Source of the DNA: Sphingomonas sp. SORGH_AS_0950
GTDB lineage: Bacteria; Pseudomonadota; Alphaproteobacteria; Sphingomonadales; Sphingomonadaceae
Direction: 5' to 3'
NCBI RefSeq assembly: GCF_030818415.1
Contig: NZ_JAUTAE010000001.1
Span: 2,816,001-2,880,000 of the forward strand
DNA length: 64,000 nucleotides
Positions within the stretch are counted from its first letter, which is position 1; each line of letters starts with the position of its first letter. The translations under genes were made by a program, and so were the position numbers. Of the stretch, positions 26,553 to 36,777 are shown piece after piece. The notes under the pieces are model-generated. The model had not been told where the DNA came from and made no database searches. It worked only from the letters and a program-made list of their open reading frames with translations.

Positions 26553-26593
26553 CCGCGAATCGCGCCGTCGCCCGATGGCGGTGCGATTCGCGG
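26553..26593. terminator. Inverted repeat after arylamine N-acetyltransferase
   Basis: CCGCGAATCGC (26553-26563) pairs with GCGATTCGCGG (26583-26593), an 11-base perfect stem starting 14 bases after the stop. No T-run follows. Confidence 0.5.
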
Positions 26594-27004
26594 TCGCGCC
26601 CGATCGATCTTCAACGAAATGCCGTCCGGCGGATGCTTCCCCGGACCGGTTGTCCCGTGCGCGCCGCGCCATCTGATGCCCATGGAATGGCGGCTTTTCA
26701 GGACATCGCGCAGGTGCGGCCAATAATTCGCCATTTTGGGCAGAAAATTTTGCCCATTTAAGGGGCATTTTACCTTTGTTCCCTATCCCTCCAAATGAAT
26801 GCGGGGGAATTACAAATGAGTGACCCTTAAAGACGCCCCTTCACCCGTGCCAAGGCAAGCCGGGTGCAGCCGCGCGACAAGGGTGACTCCCGATTGGGAT
26901 ACGGAACCGGGCGCCGAAATCTTGACGATCGTCCCGATAGATAAGTGATCCTCGACGCAGGCGCGATCCTGCGCCGTCGAATCTTTGCTGCGAAGGATAA
27001 AATC
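26594..27004. other. Gene-free leader of the chemotaxis cluster
   Basis: About 410 bases without a supportable gene. The middle is AT-rich for this genome and holds the palindrome TGGGCA (26737-26742) / TGCCCA (26751-26756) around an A/T core, a candidate regulator site. Further on, TTGACG at 26922 could be a -35 element, but I see no matching -10 at usual spacing. The promoter of the chemotaxis cluster should lie here. Confidence 0.6.
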
Positions 27005-27319
27005 ATGTCGATCACGACAGTGATGGCAAGCGAGAATCTGTGCCTGCCGAACATCGGCACGCTTGCCGAGGAATTGCAGGCGGCCATCACGCCGGGCGCG
27101 ACGGTCCGGCTGGATCTCTCCGAGGTCGCCGCCCCCGATCTGAGCGTCGTCCAGCTCGTCCAGGCGGCACGGGTCGGCGCGGCGGAGGTCGATTGCGATT
27201 TCGCCCTGGCGGCCCCGGCGGGCGAGTCCTTCCGCGCGCTTCTCAACCGGGCGGCCTTCCTGCCCCACCCCAACCCCGAACACAGCCAATTCTGGTTCCA
27301 CGGAGATACGGACCAATGA
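27005..27319 (+). CDS. STAS-domain protein (chemotaxis cluster)
   Basis: A 104-residue single STAS domain of the anti-sigma-antagonist type. The core strand and loop VRLDLSEVAAPDLSVVQLV places a Ser where such proteins are phosphorylated. STAS proteins open several alphaproteobacterial che operons, where their role is unsettled. The ATG at 27005 is chosen because it opens the domain; the upstream frame is not conserved. Its stop overlaps the cheY ATG (ATGA). Confidence 0.82.
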   Translation: MSITTVMASENLCLPNIGTLAEELQAAITPGATVRLDLSEVAAPDLSVVQLVQAARVGAAEVDCDFALAAPAGESFRALLNRAAFLPHPNPEHSQFWFHGDTDQ

Positions 27320-27684
27320 CCGCCTCGATCCTTACCGTTGACGACAGCGCCTCCTTGCGCATGGCGATCCGCATCGCGCTGACCGGCGCGGGCTATGCGG
27401 TGACCGAAGCCGCGGACGGCGTCGAGGGGCTGAGCAAGGCGACCGCGACCCGGTTCGACCTGATCGTCACCGACCTGAACATGCCCAATATGGACGGGTT
27501 GGAAATGATCCGCGCGCTGCGCCAGCAACCCGCCCAAGCGGGTGTGCCGATCATCTTCCTGACCACCGAATCGGACGACGCGATGAAGGCGCAGGCCAAG
27601 GCGGCGGGCGCGACCGGCTGGCTGGTCAAGCCCTTCCAGCCCGAACAGCTGATCCGCGTCGCGCAGAAGGTCCTCGCACGGTGA
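27316..27684 (+). CDS. cheY: CheY-like single-domain response regulator
   Basis: A 122-residue receiver domain that would carry phosphoryl groups from CheA to the output apparatus. The acidic pair is in ILTVDDSAS, the phosphoacceptor Asp in LIVTDLNMPNMDG, the switch Thr in FLTTESDD and the Lys in GWLVKPFQ. It overlaps the STAS gene by four bases and the cheA GTG by four bases. Confidence 0.93.
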   Translation: MTASILTVDDSASLRMAIRIALTGAGYAVTEAADGVEGLSKATATRFDLIVTDLNMPNMDGLEMIRALRQQPAQAGVPIIFLTTESDDAMKAQAKAAGATGWLVKPFQPEQLIRVAQKVLAR

Positions 27685-29678
27685 GCGGCGAGGACCCGAC
27701 AGCCGCCTTCCGGATCGAGGCGGGCGAGCTTCTGGAGCAGGTCGAACAGGGGCTGCTCGACCTGGGGCACCGGCTGGACGATATGAGCCTGGTCAATGCC
27801 GTGTTCCGGGGGCTTCACACGCTCAAGGGCTCGGGCGCGATGTTCGGCTTCGACAAGCTGGCGGCCTTCACCCATCATTGTGAAACCGCGTTCGACCGCG
27901 TCCGCAAGGGCGATGTCCGCGCGACGCCGGACCTGGTGTCGGTCATCCTGTCGGCGGGCGACCATATGCGCGCGCTGGTCGAGGGCGATGCGCCCGAGGC
28001 CGAGGGGCAGGCGATCCTGACCCGGCTGGCGGCGGCGGTCGACGCCGCGGCGGGCGGGGCCGGCGAAGCGCCCGCGCCCGTCGCCGCGCCGGTCAGGACG
28101 GGCTGGACGCTGTCCTTCCGCCTGCCGCCCGACGCGATGGCCAATGGCACCAATCCGCTGGCGCTGCTCGACGAGCTGCGCGAGTTGGGCGAGGCGACGA
28201 TCGTCGCGCGGACCGACGAGATCCCCGCGCTCGGCACCTTCGAGCCCGGCCATTGCGTCGTCGGCTGGGACTGCACGCTGATCGGCGACATCTCGCGCGA
28301 CGCGATCGAGGACGTCTTCCTGTTCGTCATGGACGATATGGAGATCACCATCGCCCCGCTGGCGGTCGAGGCGAGCGAGGAACCGGCGGTGGCGGACGAA
28401 CCGGCGGCGGCAACGCCCGTCGCGGCTCCGGCGCCCGCACCCGCCGCCACGGCCCCGGTCGCGGCGAACGACCAGCCCGCGCGCACCCCGGCCAACCGGT
28501 CGCAGGGCGAGCATGTCCGCGTCCCCGCCGAGCGTCTCGACGAACTGATGGACCGGGTCGGCGAGCTCGTCATCGCGCAGAGCCGCTTGTCGCAGCTGGC
28601 GGGCCATGGCCATGACCTGAGCCTGCGCTCCGTGTCCGAGGAGATCGAGCGGCTGGCGGGCGAGATGCGCGACACGATGATGATCCTGCGCATGGTGCCG
28701 GTCTCGACGCTGTTCGGCCGCTTCCGCCGCCTGATCCACGATCTGGCGATCGAAACCGGCAAGACGATCGAACTCGTCACCGAGGGCGAGACGACCGAGG
28801 TCGACAAGACGGTGATCGAGCGGCTGTTCGACCCGCTGGTCCATATCATCCGCAACAGTTGCGACCATGGCCTGGAACGGGCCGAGGACCGCCTCGCGGC
28901 GGGCAAGTCGGCCAGCGGCCTCATTCGCCTCAGCGCGCATCAGGCGGGCGGCGAGGTGCTGATCACCATCACCGACGACGGGCGCGGCATTGATGTCGAG
29001 CGGGTCCGTGCCAAGGCGGAGGCCAATGGCCTGATCCAGCCGGGGCAGGTGGTCGGCGAGGACGAACTGCTCGGCCTGATCTTCCACCCCGGCTTCTCGA
29101 CGGCGGCGCAGGTCACCAACCTGTCCGGGCGCGGCGTCGGCATGGACGTGGTCAAGCGCACGATCGAAAGCCTGCGCGGCTCGATCGACGTGAAGAGCGT
29201 GCCCGGCCAGGGTTCGACCATCACGCTGCGCATCCCGCTGACGCTGGCGATCATCGAGGGGCTGCTCGTCCGGGTGGGCGAGGGACGCTATGTCATCCCG
29301 CTCGCGGCGGTCGAGGAATGCCTGGAGCTGTCGCTGGAGGAGGATCTGCGCTCGCGCGGGCGCAGCATCATCACGCTGCGCGAGCGGCTGGTGCCGTTCC
29401 TGCGGCTGCGCGACCTGTTCGACACCGGGACCAAGCCCGACACCTATCAGAAGATCGTGGTGGTCGGCACCGGCCAGGAGCGGGTCGGCCTGGTCGTCGA
29501 CCAGATCATCGGCAACCACCAGACGGTGATCAAGGCAATGTCGCCGCTTCACCGCAACGTCGCGGCCTTTGCGGGCGCGACCATATTGGGCGACGGTTCG
29601 GTCGCCCTGATCCTCGACATCGCCCAGCTGATCGCGCTGAGCCAGCCCAGGGAGGAGCGGCGTCTGGCCGCTGGATAA
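27681..29678 (+). CDS. cheA: Chemotaxis histidine kinase CheA
   Basis: A 665-residue kinase that phosphorylates CheY and CheB under receptor control. Order: Hpt domain (1-110, phospho-His in LHTLKGSGAMFGF), an intermediate domain (about 135-225) in place of a clear P2, an Ala/Pro-rich linker (about 230-270), dimerisation helices (RVPAERLDELMDRVGELV), ATPase with N-box HIIRNSCDHGLE, DDGRGID and GRGVGMDVV, and a CheW-like C-terminal domain. GTG start overlaps cheY. It is complete and appears active. Confidence 0.96.
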   Translation: MSGEDPTAAFRIEAGELLEQVEQGLLDLGHRLDDMSLVNAVFRGLHTLKGSGAMFGFDKLAAFTHHCETAFDRVRKGDVRATPDLVSVILSAGDHMRALVEGDAPEAEGQAILTRLAAAVDAAAGGAGEAPAPVAAPVRTGWTLSFRLPPDAMANGTNPLALLDELRELGEATIVARTDEIPALGTFEPGHCVVGWDCTLIGDISRDAIEDVFLFVMDDMEITIAPLAVEASEEPAVADEPAAATPVAAPAPAPAATAPVAANDQPARTPANRSQGEHVRVPAERLDELMDRVGELVIAQSRLSQLAGHGHDLSLRSVSEEIERLAGEMRDTMMILRMVPVSTLFGRFRRLIHDLAIETGKTIELVTEGETTEVDKTVIERLFDPLVHIIRNSCDHGLERAEDRLAAGKSASGLIRLSAHQAGGEVLITITDDGRGIDVERVRAKAEANGLIQPGQVVGEDELLGLIFHPGFSTAAQVTNLSGRGVGMDVVKRTIESLRGSIDVKSVPGQGSTITLRIPLTLAIIEGLLVRVGEGRYVIPLAAVEECLELSLEEDLRSRGRSIITLRERLVPFLRLRDLFDTGTKPDTYQKIVVVGTGQERVGLVVDQIIGNHQTVIKAMSPLHRNVAAFAGATILGDGSVALILDIAQLIALSQPREERRLAAG

Positions 29679-29682
29679 GCCC

Positions 29683-30186
29683 ATGCCCTATCACAAAGTA
29701 CCCCAATGGACGCCCGACCAGGGGCTGGAGGTCCTGACCTTCGGCCTGGGCGGAGAGACCTTCGCACTGGAGGCGGGCATCGTCCGCGAGATACTGGACA
29801 TGATGCCGGTCACCGCGGTGCCGGGCGCCGATCCGCTGGCCGCGGCGGTCATCAATTTTCGCGGGCGCATCGTGCCGCTGGCCGATCTGCGCGGTTCGTT
29901 CGGGATGGAGGCGCTGAGCACCACCGCCGACAGCCGGATCATCGTCATCGAACTCGACCTGGACGGCAATCCGATCCTGATCGGCCTGACCGCCGACCGG
30001 GTGAACGAGGTGACCGTGCTGCATGCGGGCGATGCGGAGGAGGCGCCCGTCATCGGCATGCGCTGGCCGCGCGACCATGTCCGCTGCCTGGTCCGGCGCG
30101 AGGGCGATGTCGTCGTCCTGCCCGATCTGGCGGCCCTGTTCTCGCGTCTGACCGCCCATGCGACCGAGGCGGCAAGCATCCACTAA
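29683..30186 (+). CDS. cheW: CheW coupling protein 1
   Basis: A 167-residue scaffold of one CheW domain that links receptors to CheA. Visible are [37 protein letters not shown] and [10 protein letters not shown]. It starts four bases after cheA. It differs clearly from the other two CheW proteins of the cluster (34083 and 38469), which closely resemble each other, so it may be the general coupler while those belong to particular receptors. Confidence 0.93.
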   Translation: MPYHKVPQWTPDQGLEVLTFGLGGETFALEAGIVREILDMMPVTAVPGADPLAAAVINFRGRIVPLADLRGSFGMEALSTTADSRIIVIELDLDGNPILIGLTADRVNEVTVLHAGDAEEAPVIGMRWPRDHVRCLVRREGDVVVLPDLAALFSRLTAHATEAASIH

Positions 30187-30227
30187 AATATACGACATAT
30201 CAGCCATTTGCGCGGGGGGACAAAATC

Positions 30228-32030
30228 ATGCGAGCAACGATAAAAATGAAACTGGCGGCCAGCTTTGCCGTCACGATATTGCTTTTGCTGGCCGTCATCG
30301 GCGTCGGCATCGCCAAGATGAACGCACTGAACACGGCGATCACCGACGTCATCGCGGGCCCCGCCAAGCGGCTGGAGATCGCGCTCATGGTCAATGAGCG
30401 GATGAACAAAACGCTGCGCTTCGAAAAGAACATGGCGCTGACCAACGACGATGCGCTGACCCGCAAGTTCGACGAACAGGTGATGAAGGCGCGCAGCGAG
30501 ACGCGCAACATGATCGCGACGGGGCTGAACATCGCCAGCGCCGACGGCAAGCCGCGCTGGATGCAGGTCCAGTCGCTCTTCGAGCAATATGTGCCGGTCA
30601 ACGACCGGATTCGCAGCCTGGCACTGGTCAACAAGAATGCCGAGGCCGGACAGCTTTCGGTGTCCAAGTCGCGCGAGATCGCGGGCACCATGTCCGACCA
30701 GATCGACCAGATCGTCAACATCGCGCAGGACGCGATGAAGCAGGCCGATGCCGATACCAATGCGCAATATGAGCAGGCCCGCAACATCCTGCTGGCGACG
30801 GCGGTGGCGGCGATCCTGATCGCGATCGGTGCGGCCTTCTGGATCGCGCGCCTGGTGTCGCAGGGGCTGAGCAAGGTGTCGGTCGCGCTCGACGCGGTGG
30901 CCATCGGCGATCTCAGCCAGGATGTGACCGTCAAGACCAATGACGAGATCAAGGACCTGGTCGACACCGTCAACCGCATGACCGCCAATCTGCGCGAGAG
31001 CGCCCAGCTGGCCGATACGATCGCCAGCGGCGACCTGACCATCAGCCACCAGCCCCTGTCGGACAAGGACGTGCTGGGCCATGCACTGGTCTCGATGGTC
31101 GAGCGTCTGCGCGGCGTGGTGAGCGACTCGACCCAGGCGGCGCAGAATGTCGCGGCGGGCTCGCAGCAGCTGTCCTCCTCGTCGGAGCAGGTGAGCCAGG
31201 GCGCGACCGAACAGGCCGCCGCCGCCGAGGAAGCCTCCGCTTCGATGGAGCAGATGGCCGCCAACATCAAACAGAATGCCGATAACGCGACCCAGACCGA
31301 GAAGATCGCACGCCAGTCGTCGCAGGACGCCGAACAGAGCGGTGCGGCGGTACAGAAGGCGGTCGTCGCGATGCGCACCATCGCCGAGAAGATCGGCATC
31401 GTGCAGGAAATCGCCCGCCAGACCGACCTGCTGGCGCTGAACGCGGCGGTCGAGGCGGCGCGTGCGGGCGAACATGGTCGTGGCTTCGCGGTCGTCGCCG
31501 CCGAGGTCCGCAAGCTCGCCGAGCGCAGCCAGTCGGCAGCGGCCGAGATCAGCGGCATGTCGTCCGACACCGTCGCCGCCGCCACCCAGGCGGGCGAGAT
31601 GCTGACCAAGCTGGTCCCCGACATCCGCCGCACCGCCGAGCTGGTCGCCGAGATCAGCGCCGCGTGCCGCGAACAGGATATCGGCGCGGTCCAGATCAAC
31701 GAGGCGATCCAGCAGCTCGACAAGGTCACCCAGCAGAACGCCTCGGCGTCCGAGCAGATCTCGTCCACCTCGGAGGAACTGGCCAGCCAGGCCGAGGAGC
31801 TTCAGGAAGGCATCGCCTATTTCCGCGTCGAGAAGGCTGGGGGCCAGCATGTGCGCAGCTCGGCGGTTCGCAAGCCGGTCGTCCAGCGCGCCGCGCCGGC
31901 CAAGAAGGCCAGCCCGGCCTCGCGACCCGGCTCGATCGCCGACCAGCAGGCGCGGGTGCGCGGCTTCGCGCTCGACCTGGCCAATGGCGGTCCCGACAGC
32001 GAGGACGCCGATTTCGGACGCGCCGCCTGA
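30228..32030 (+). CDS. Methyl-accepting chemotaxis protein 1 (membrane receptor)
   Basis: A 600-residue receptor: TM1 (about 10-29), a helical periplasmic sensor of the four-helix-bundle type (30-185), TM2 (186-208), HAMP (209-260, with [17 protein letters not shown]), a second linker and the signalling hairpin with tip [18 protein letters not shown]. The C-terminal tail ends in DADFGRAA and is shared with the other three receptors. No NWETF-type CheR docking pentapeptide is present. ATG 30228 follows GGGGGG. A terminator-like hairpin separates it from receptor 2. Confidence 0.93.
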   Translation: MRATIKMKLAASFAVTILLLLAVIGVGIAKMNALNTAITDVIAGPAKRLEIALMVNERMNKTLRFEKNMALTNDDALTRKFDEQVMKARSETRNMIATGLNIASADGKPRWMQVQSLFEQYVPVNDRIRSLALVNKNAEAGQLSVSKSREIAGTMSDQIDQIVNIAQDAMKQADADTNAQYEQARNILLATAVAAILIAIGAAFWIARLVSQGLSKVSVALDAVAIGDLSQDVTVKTNDEIKDLVDTVNRMTANLRESAQLADTIASGDLTISHQPLSDKDVLGHALVSMVERLRGVVSDSTQAAQNVAAGSQQLSSSSEQVSQGATEQAAAAEEASASMEQMAANIKQNADNATQTEKIARQSSQDAEQSGAAVQKAVVAMRTIAEKIGIVQEIARQTDLLALNAAVEAARAGEHGRGFAVVAAEVRKLAERSQSAAAEISGMSSDTVAAATQAGEMLTKLVPDIRRTAELVAEISAACREQDIGAVQINEAIQQLDKVTQQNASASEQISSTSEELASQAEELQEGIAYFRVEKAGGQHVRSSAVRKPVVQRAAPAKKASPASRPGSIADQQARVRGFALDLANGGPDSEDADFGRAA

Positions 32031-32043
32031 TCGCTGCGTAACC

Positions 32044-32077
32044 GGGGGAGGCGGATCGCCTCCCCCACCCCCCTTTT
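32044..32077 (+). terminator. Terminator-like hairpin after receptor 1
   Basis: GGGGGAGGCG (32044-32053) pairs perfectly with CGCCTCCCCC (32057-32066) round a GAT loop; CTTTT follows eight bases later. It probably weakens readthrough into receptor 2. Confidence 0.6.
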
Positions 32078-32160
32078 CCACCCGCAACGCCGACCGTCAT
32101 CCGCGCGCCAAGACGCGGAGGCTCCGGCGTGCGTCCTTTTTTCCTCCTTGGGACATCACC

Positions 32161-34086
32161 ATGCTGACGCTGTTCAACAATCTGTCGATATCGAAGAAGC
32201 TGACATTATGTCTGGGCGCGATCATCGCGATTACGGTCGGCGTCGACGGGGTGATCCTGTCCAATGCGGGCAAGGTCAAATCGACCACCGAGATCAACGA
32301 GCATACCTATAAGGTCATCGCCACGGCGGACGATATCGTCACCAACATGGTCAACCAGGAAACCGGCTATCGCGGCTATCTGGTGTCGGGGAACGATGAC
32401 TTCCTGAAGCCCTATCACAAGGGCTGGACCGATTTTTCGCATGCCTGGACCGAGGTCAAGGCGATGACCAGCGACAATCCGGCGCAGCAGTCGCGGCTGG
32501 ACGATATCCGGCGGCTGGCGGAAAGCTGGCATAACGATGTCGCCGAAAAGGCCATCCGCCTGATGTCGCATCCCGAAACCCGCGAAAGCGCGCGCGCGCT
32601 GGAGAGCAGCGGTGCGGGCAAGGCGGCGATGGACCAGCTGCGTGGCCGGGTCGGCGAACTGGTCGCCACCGAACGCACCCTGCTCGCCCAGCGGCAGGAG
32701 GCGCAGCGGGACGCCTTCTCGACGATCACCCTGGCCATCTGGATCGGCATGGCGGCCAGCGTGCTGGCGGCGGTTGCGATCGGCCTGTTGATGACCCGCA
32801 CGATCGCCCGCCCCATCGGCCTGTTGTCCCAGGCGCTGGCCCGCATCGCCGAACCGCTGGCGACCAATCGCCGCGACGAGATCGGGCAGATGCAGGGCAG
32901 CGTCGGCGCGGTCGAGGGCGCGTTCGACCAGATTTCGGGCGTGCTGGATGCCGTGTCGAAGGGCGACACGACGGTCGGCATGACCCAGCGTTTCGGCGGC
33001 CTGACCGATCAGCTGAACGCCAATCTCGACGCGCTGCGCCGCAGCTTCGAGGGGATCGCCGCCATCGCCGGGGAGATTGCCGGGGGCGACCTGACCGTCC
33101 AGCCCAAGCCGCTGTCCGACAAGGACCGGCTGGGCCATGCGCTGGTCACGATGGTCGAGCGTCTGCGCGGCGTCGTCGGCGATGCGACCCAGGCGGCACA
33201 GAATGTCGCGAGCGGCAGCCAGCAGCTGTCCTCCTCGTCGGAGCAGGTGAGCCAGGGCGCGACCGAACAGGCCGCCGCCGCCGAAGAGGCTTCGGCCTCG
33301 ATGGAGCAGATGGCCGCCAACATCAAACAGAATGCCGACAACGCGACCCAGACCGAGAAGATCGCACGCCAGTCCTCGCAGGACGCCGAACAGAGCGGCG
33401 CTGCGGTGCAGAAGGCGGTCGTGGCGATGCGCACCATCGCCGAGAAAATCGGCATCGTGCAGGAAATCGCGCGTCAGACCGACCTGCTCGCCCTCAACGC
33501 GGCGGTCGAGGCGGCGCGTGCGGGCGAACATGGTCGTGGCTTCGCGGTCGTCGCCGCCGAGGTCCGCAAGCTCGCCGAGCGCAGCCAGATGGCGGCGGCC
33601 GAGATCAGCGGCATGTCGTCGGACACCGTCACCGCCGCCGTCGAGGCGGGCGAGATGCTCAGCCGCCTCGTCCCCGACATTCGCCGCACCGCCGAGCTGG
33701 TCGCCGAGATCAGCGCCGCGTGCCGCGAACAGGATGTCGGCGCGGTCCAGATCAACGGCGCCATCCAGCAGCTCGACAAGGTCACGCAGCAGAACGCCTC
33801 GGCCGCCGAACAGATCTCGTCCACCTCGGAGGAACTGGCGAGCCAGGCGGAGGAGCTTCAGGAGAGCATTTCCTATTTCAACGTCGATGACCGCGACCGC
33901 ACCGGGTCGGCCCGATCGTCGCGTGCCGCCAAGCCGGCCGATCGCCGGGTCGCCGCCCGAAAGGCCAAGCCCGCGCCGCGTTCCCAGTCGGTTGCCGATC
34001 AGCAGGCCCGCGCGCACGGCTTCGCCCTCGACCTGAGCAATGGCGGCCCGGACGGCGAGGACGCCGAATTCGGACGCGCGGCATGA
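32161..34086 (+). CDS. Methyl-accepting chemotaxis protein 2 (CHASE3-type sensor)
   Basis: A 641-residue receptor with TM1 (about 13-33), a periplasmic domain containing [18 protein letters not shown], the CHASE3 signature, TM2 (about 190-211), HAMP segments (212-330) and the common signalling half. Tail ends in DAEFGRAA. It overlaps cheW2 by four bases (ATGA), so this receptor and CheW2 form a translational pair. In the signalling half it shows a few substitutions (MAAAEIS, VEAGEML, NGAIQQL) compared with the other three. Confidence 0.93.
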   Translation: MLTLFNNLSISKKLTLCLGAIIAITVGVDGVILSNAGKVKSTTEINEHTYKVIATADDIVTNMVNQETGYRGYLVSGNDDFLKPYHKGWTDFSHAWTEVKAMTSDNPAQQSRLDDIRRLAESWHNDVAEKAIRLMSHPETRESARALESSGAGKAAMDQLRGRVGELVATERTLLAQRQEAQRDAFSTITLAIWIGMAASVLAAVAIGLLMTRTIARPIGLLSQALARIAEPLATNRRDEIGQMQGSVGAVEGAFDQISGVLDAVSKGDTTVGMTQRFGGLTDQLNANLDALRRSFEGIAAIAGEIAGGDLTVQPKPLSDKDRLGHALVTMVERLRGVVGDATQAAQNVASGSQQLSSSSEQVSQGATEQAAAAEEASASMEQMAANIKQNADNATQTEKIARQSSQDAEQSGAAVQKAVVAMRTIAEKIGIVQEIARQTDLLALNAAVEAARAGEHGRGFAVVAAEVRKLAERSQMAAAEISGMSSDTVTAAVEAGEMLSRLVPDIRRTAELVAEISAACREQDVGAVQINGAIQQLDKVTQQNASAAEQISSTSEELASQAEELQESISYFNVDDRDRTGSARSSRAAKPADRRVAARKAKPAPRSQSVADQQARAHGFALDLSNGGPDGEDAEFGRAA

Positions 34087-34568
34087 GCGCGCGCGGCGAC
34101 ATCCAGGTCGTGGTCTTCGGACTGGGGGAGGAGGAATTCGCCCTTCCCGTGACCAGCGTCCGCGAGATTCTGGATCATCGTCCGGCCTATCGGGTGCCGG
34201 CCGCGCCCGACTGGTTCCTGGGGCTGACCGATGTGCGCGGCCTGTCGGTGCCGATGGTCGACCTGCGCGCGCGGCTGGGCCTCTCGCCGGTCGAGCCGAC
34301 GCTGACGACCCGCATCCTGGTCGTCGACCTGGTCGGAGCGGGGGACGTGCCGCTCTCGCTCGGGCTGGTCGTCGACCGGGTGCTCGACGTCAGCATCTTC
34401 GCGGCGGACATGATCGAGGATTCGCCCGGTGTCGGCGGCCGATGGCGATCGCAGCAGATCGAGGCGATCCTGCGGCGCGGCACGGGCTTCGTCGCACTGC
34501 TCGATCCCGGTCGGCTGTTCGCGGCGGACGATCTGGACGGCCCCATGTCCCTTGCGGCGGCGGCCTGA
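34083..34568 (+). CDS. CheW coupling protein 2
   Basis: A 161-residue CheW-domain protein with [31 protein letters not shown] and [11 protein letters not shown]. It is nearly identical to CheW3 at 38469 and, like it, overlaps the preceding receptor gene by ATGA, showing that a receptor-cheW unit was duplicated. A long perfect palindrome with a T-run follows. Confidence 0.92.
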   Translation: MSARGDIQVVVFGLGEEEFALPVTSVREILDHRPAYRVPAAPDWFLGLTDVRGLSVPMVDLRARLGLSPVEPTLTTRILVVDLVGAGDVPLSLGLVVDRVLDVSIFAADMIEDSPGVGGRWRSQQIEAILRRGTGFVALLDPGRLFAADDLDGPMSLAAAA

Positions 34569-34574
34569 CTTCTG

Positions 34575-34611
34575 GGGGCGGTATCGATCGATACCGCCCC
34601 GCTTCCTTTTT
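34575..34611 (+). terminator. Terminator after cheW2
   Basis: Positions 34575-34600 form a perfect 26-base palindrome (GGGGCGGTATCGA and its complement), followed after six bases by TTTTT. The very short loop is compatible with an extended stem. It separates MCP2-cheW2 from receptor 3. Confidence 0.65.
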
Positions 34612-34640
34612 CAAGATCATAACCTCTTCGGAGCAGTAAA

Positions 34641-36560
34641 ATGCGTTTCCATGCCTCTCTCAAGACCACGTCGCATGTCGATGCCGCCACAATGGAAATC
34701 ACCCGGTTGCAGCGTGCCTTCGCCCAGGGGCGGACGCAGGAGCGGGCCGATCTGACCGGCGCGACCGGCAAGGCGCGCGACGTTCTGGTCGCGGTGAACG
34801 AGATGATCGAAGCGGCGGCGTCCCCCGCTTCCGCCTTTACCCGGCGGCTGTCGCACATGGCCGCCGAGCATGACCGGGGCGATATCGACGCGATGCTGCC
34901 GGTCGACGATTTCCACGGCGACCTCGCCGACGCCGCCCGCCTGGTCAACGACCTGGTCGCCAGCCATATCGCCGTCAAGAAGATGGCGATGGCCTGCGTC
35001 AAGTCGCTGGGCGAGGGCGATTTCGAGGCGCCGCTGGCGCCGCTGCCCGGCAAGAAGGCGTTCATCAACGACACGATCGAGCAGCTTCGCGGCAATCTGA
35101 AGGGCCTGATCGCCGAGATGAACACCATGTCGGCTGAGCATGATCGCGGTGATATCGACGTCTTCGTGCCGGTCGAGCGGTTCCAGGGCGACTTCGCGGC
35201 GATGGCCAAGGGCCTCAACGACATGGTGGCCAACCATATCGCCGCCAAGAAGAAGGCGATGGCCTGCATCAAGCAGTTCGGCGAGGGCGATTTCGACGCG
35301 CCGATGGAGCAGCTGCCCGGCAAGAAGGCCTTTATCAACGAGACGATCGAACTGCTGCGCACCAATTTCAAGGCGATCATCGGCGAGATCCAGCGGCTGA
35401 TCGCCGCCTCGACCGCGGGGCAGCTGAGCGAGCGGGGCGAGGCCCAGCGTTTCCCTGGCGACTTCGCGCGTCTGGTCCAGGGCATCAACGGGATGCTCGA
35501 CGCGATCCTGCTGCCGATCGGCGAGGGCAACCGGGTGCTCAATCTCGTCAGCACGGGCTCGCTGCTCGAACGGGTCGAGATCGCATGCGAGGGCGATCAT
35601 CGCCGGATGAAGGATGCGATCAATAATCTGGTCGACAATCTGACCAGCTTTGCGATCAACGTGTCGGGCGCGGCGGATCTGGTCGCGGCGGGCAGCCAGC
35701 AACTGTCCTCCTCGTCGGAGCAGGTGTCGGGCGGTGCGACCGAACAGGCCGCCGCCGCCGAGGAGGCTTCGGCCTCGATGGAGCAGATGGCCGCCAACAT
35801 CAAACAGAATGCCGACAACGCCACCCAGACCGAGAAGATCGCGCGCCAGTCCTCGCAGGATGCCGAGATCAGCGGGGCGGCGGTGCAGAAGGCGGTCGTG
35901 GCGATGCGCACCATCGCCGAGAAGATCAGTATCGTGCAGGAGATCGCCCGCCAGACCGACCTGCTGGCCCTCAACGCCGCCGTCGAGGCGGCCCGCGCGG
36001 GCGAACATGGACGCGGCTTTGCTGTGGTCGCCGCCGAGGTTCGCAAGCTGGCCGAGCGCAGCCAGACGGCGGCGGCCGAGATCAGCGGCATGTCCTCGGA
36101 TACGGTGGCGGCCGCGACCCAGGCGGGCGACATGCTGACCAGGCTGGTCCCCGACATTCGCCGCACCGCCGAGCTGGTCGCCGAGATCAGCGCCGCGTGT
36201 CGCGAACAGGATATCGGCGCGGTCCAGATCAACGAGGCGATCCAGCAGCTCGACAAGGTCACCCAGCAGAACGCCTCGGCCTCCGAGCAAATTTCGGGCA
36301 CGTCGACCGAACTGGCGGGTCAGGCCGAGGATTTGCAGGAGAGCATCGCCTTCTTCCAAGTGGCGCAGGAGGCGCGACCGGCGGCGGCCAAGTCGGCGGT
36401 GCGCAAGCCCGCGCCGCGTCCGGCGGCGGCCAAGGCGCGGCCCGGCGGCGGACGTGCGGGATCGGTCGCCGACCAGCAGGCGCGCCTGCGCGGCTTCGCG
36501 CTCGACATGACCAGCGGCGGCCCGGACGGCGAGGATGTGGATTTCGGCCGAGTCGCCTGA
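34641..36560 (+). CDS. Cytoplasmic methyl-accepting chemotaxis protein 3
   Basis: A 639-residue receptor with no hydrophobic span, so it should be cytoplasmic. The input half carries two 90-residue tandem repeats (about 73-162 and 163-252), each starting near AEHDRGDID and containing GEGDFxAP and LPGKKAFIN, which look like linked HAMP-type units; another such unit follows (about 255-340). The signalling hairpin and tail (DVDFGRVA) match the other receptors. It may sense an internal signal, but no ligand-binding fold such as PAS is seen. A G-rich tract follows the stop. Confidence 0.9.
   Translation: MRFHASLKTTSHVDAATMEITRLQRAFAQGRTQERADLTGATGKARDVLVAVNEMIEAAASPASAFTRRLSHMAAEHDRGDIDAMLPVDDFHGDLADAARLVNDLVASHIAVKKMAMACVKSLGEGDFEAPLAPLPGKKAFINDTIEQLRGNLKGLIAEMNTMSAEHDRGDIDVFVPVERFQGDFAAMAKGLNDMVANHIAAKKKAMACIKQFGEGDFDAPMEQLPGKKAFINETIELLRTNFKAIIGEIQRLIAASTAGQLSERGEAQRFPGDFARLVQGINGMLDAILLPIGEGNRVLNLVSTGSLLERVEIACEGDHRRMKDAINNLVDNLTSFAINVSGAADLVAAGSQQLSSSSEQVSGGATEQAAAAEEASASMEQMAANIKQNADNATQTEKIARQSSQDAEISGAAVQKAVVAMRTIAEKISIVQEIARQTDLLALNAAVEAARAGEHGRGFAVVAAEVRKLAERSQTAAAEISGMSSDTVAAATQAGDMLTRLVPDIRRTAELVAEISAACREQDIGAVQINEAIQQLDKVTQQNASASEQISGTSTELAGQAEDLQESIAFFQVAQEARPAAAKSAVRKPAPRPAAAKARPGGGRAGSVADQQARLRGFALDMTSGGPDGEDVDFGRVA
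34857..35396 (+). repeat. Two tandem 270-base repeats inside receptor 3
   Basis: Copies at 34857-35126 and 35127-35396 encode similar 90-residue units with a period of exactly 270 bases. Shared landmarks are AEHDRGDID at each start, MAMAC-like AMAC in the middle, GEGDF and PGKKAFIN. They represent an internal duplication of a signal-relay unit. Confidence 0.85.
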
Positions 36561-36567
36561 CGTCGCC

Positions 36568-36610
36568 ATCGGGGGCGGGGTATCGGGGGGCGGGGTATCG
36601 GGGGCGGGGC
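36568..36610 (+). repeat. G-rich triple tandem repeat after receptor 3
   Basis: Three tandem units of 14-15 bases, ATCGGGGGCGGGGT with small changes, at 36568-36581, 36582-36596 and 36597-36610. Six runs of four or more G could fold into a G-quadruplex in the coding strand or its RNA. It begins eight bases after the receptor 3 stop. Confidence 0.8.
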
Positions 36611-36741
36611 GTCGCATTGCCTCGCTCCCGGACGCCATCGCCGCGCAAGGCCGCGTAAAATCGGCACAAGAGCATCCGCTCTGAACCAATCCTTCATCAG
36701 TTGCCAGTTAATTGATGATCGGAATTTTATGGGTGATTCGA

Positions 36742-36761
36742 AACCACCTCGAAAGGTGGTT
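36742..36761 (+). promoter_or_regulatory. Tetraloop hairpin in the receptor 4 leader
   Basis: AACCACCT (36742-36749) pairs with AGGTGGTT (36754-36761) round a CGAA loop, 16 bases before the receptor 4 ATG. The sequence ahead (36700-36740) is AT-rich and may hold a promoter. The stem could affect translation initiation. Confidence 0.4.
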
Positions 36762-36777
36762 CTTACGGGGACTGACG

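Noticed and set aside
26810..27537. Open frames on minus across the chemotaxis leader
   Set aside because: They run antisense through the STAS and cheY genes with shadow-type composition and no ribosome site.
27393..29684. A 763-codon open frame on minus opposite cheA
   Set aside because: Typical high-GC antisense composition with no domain; cheA motifs are complete on plus.
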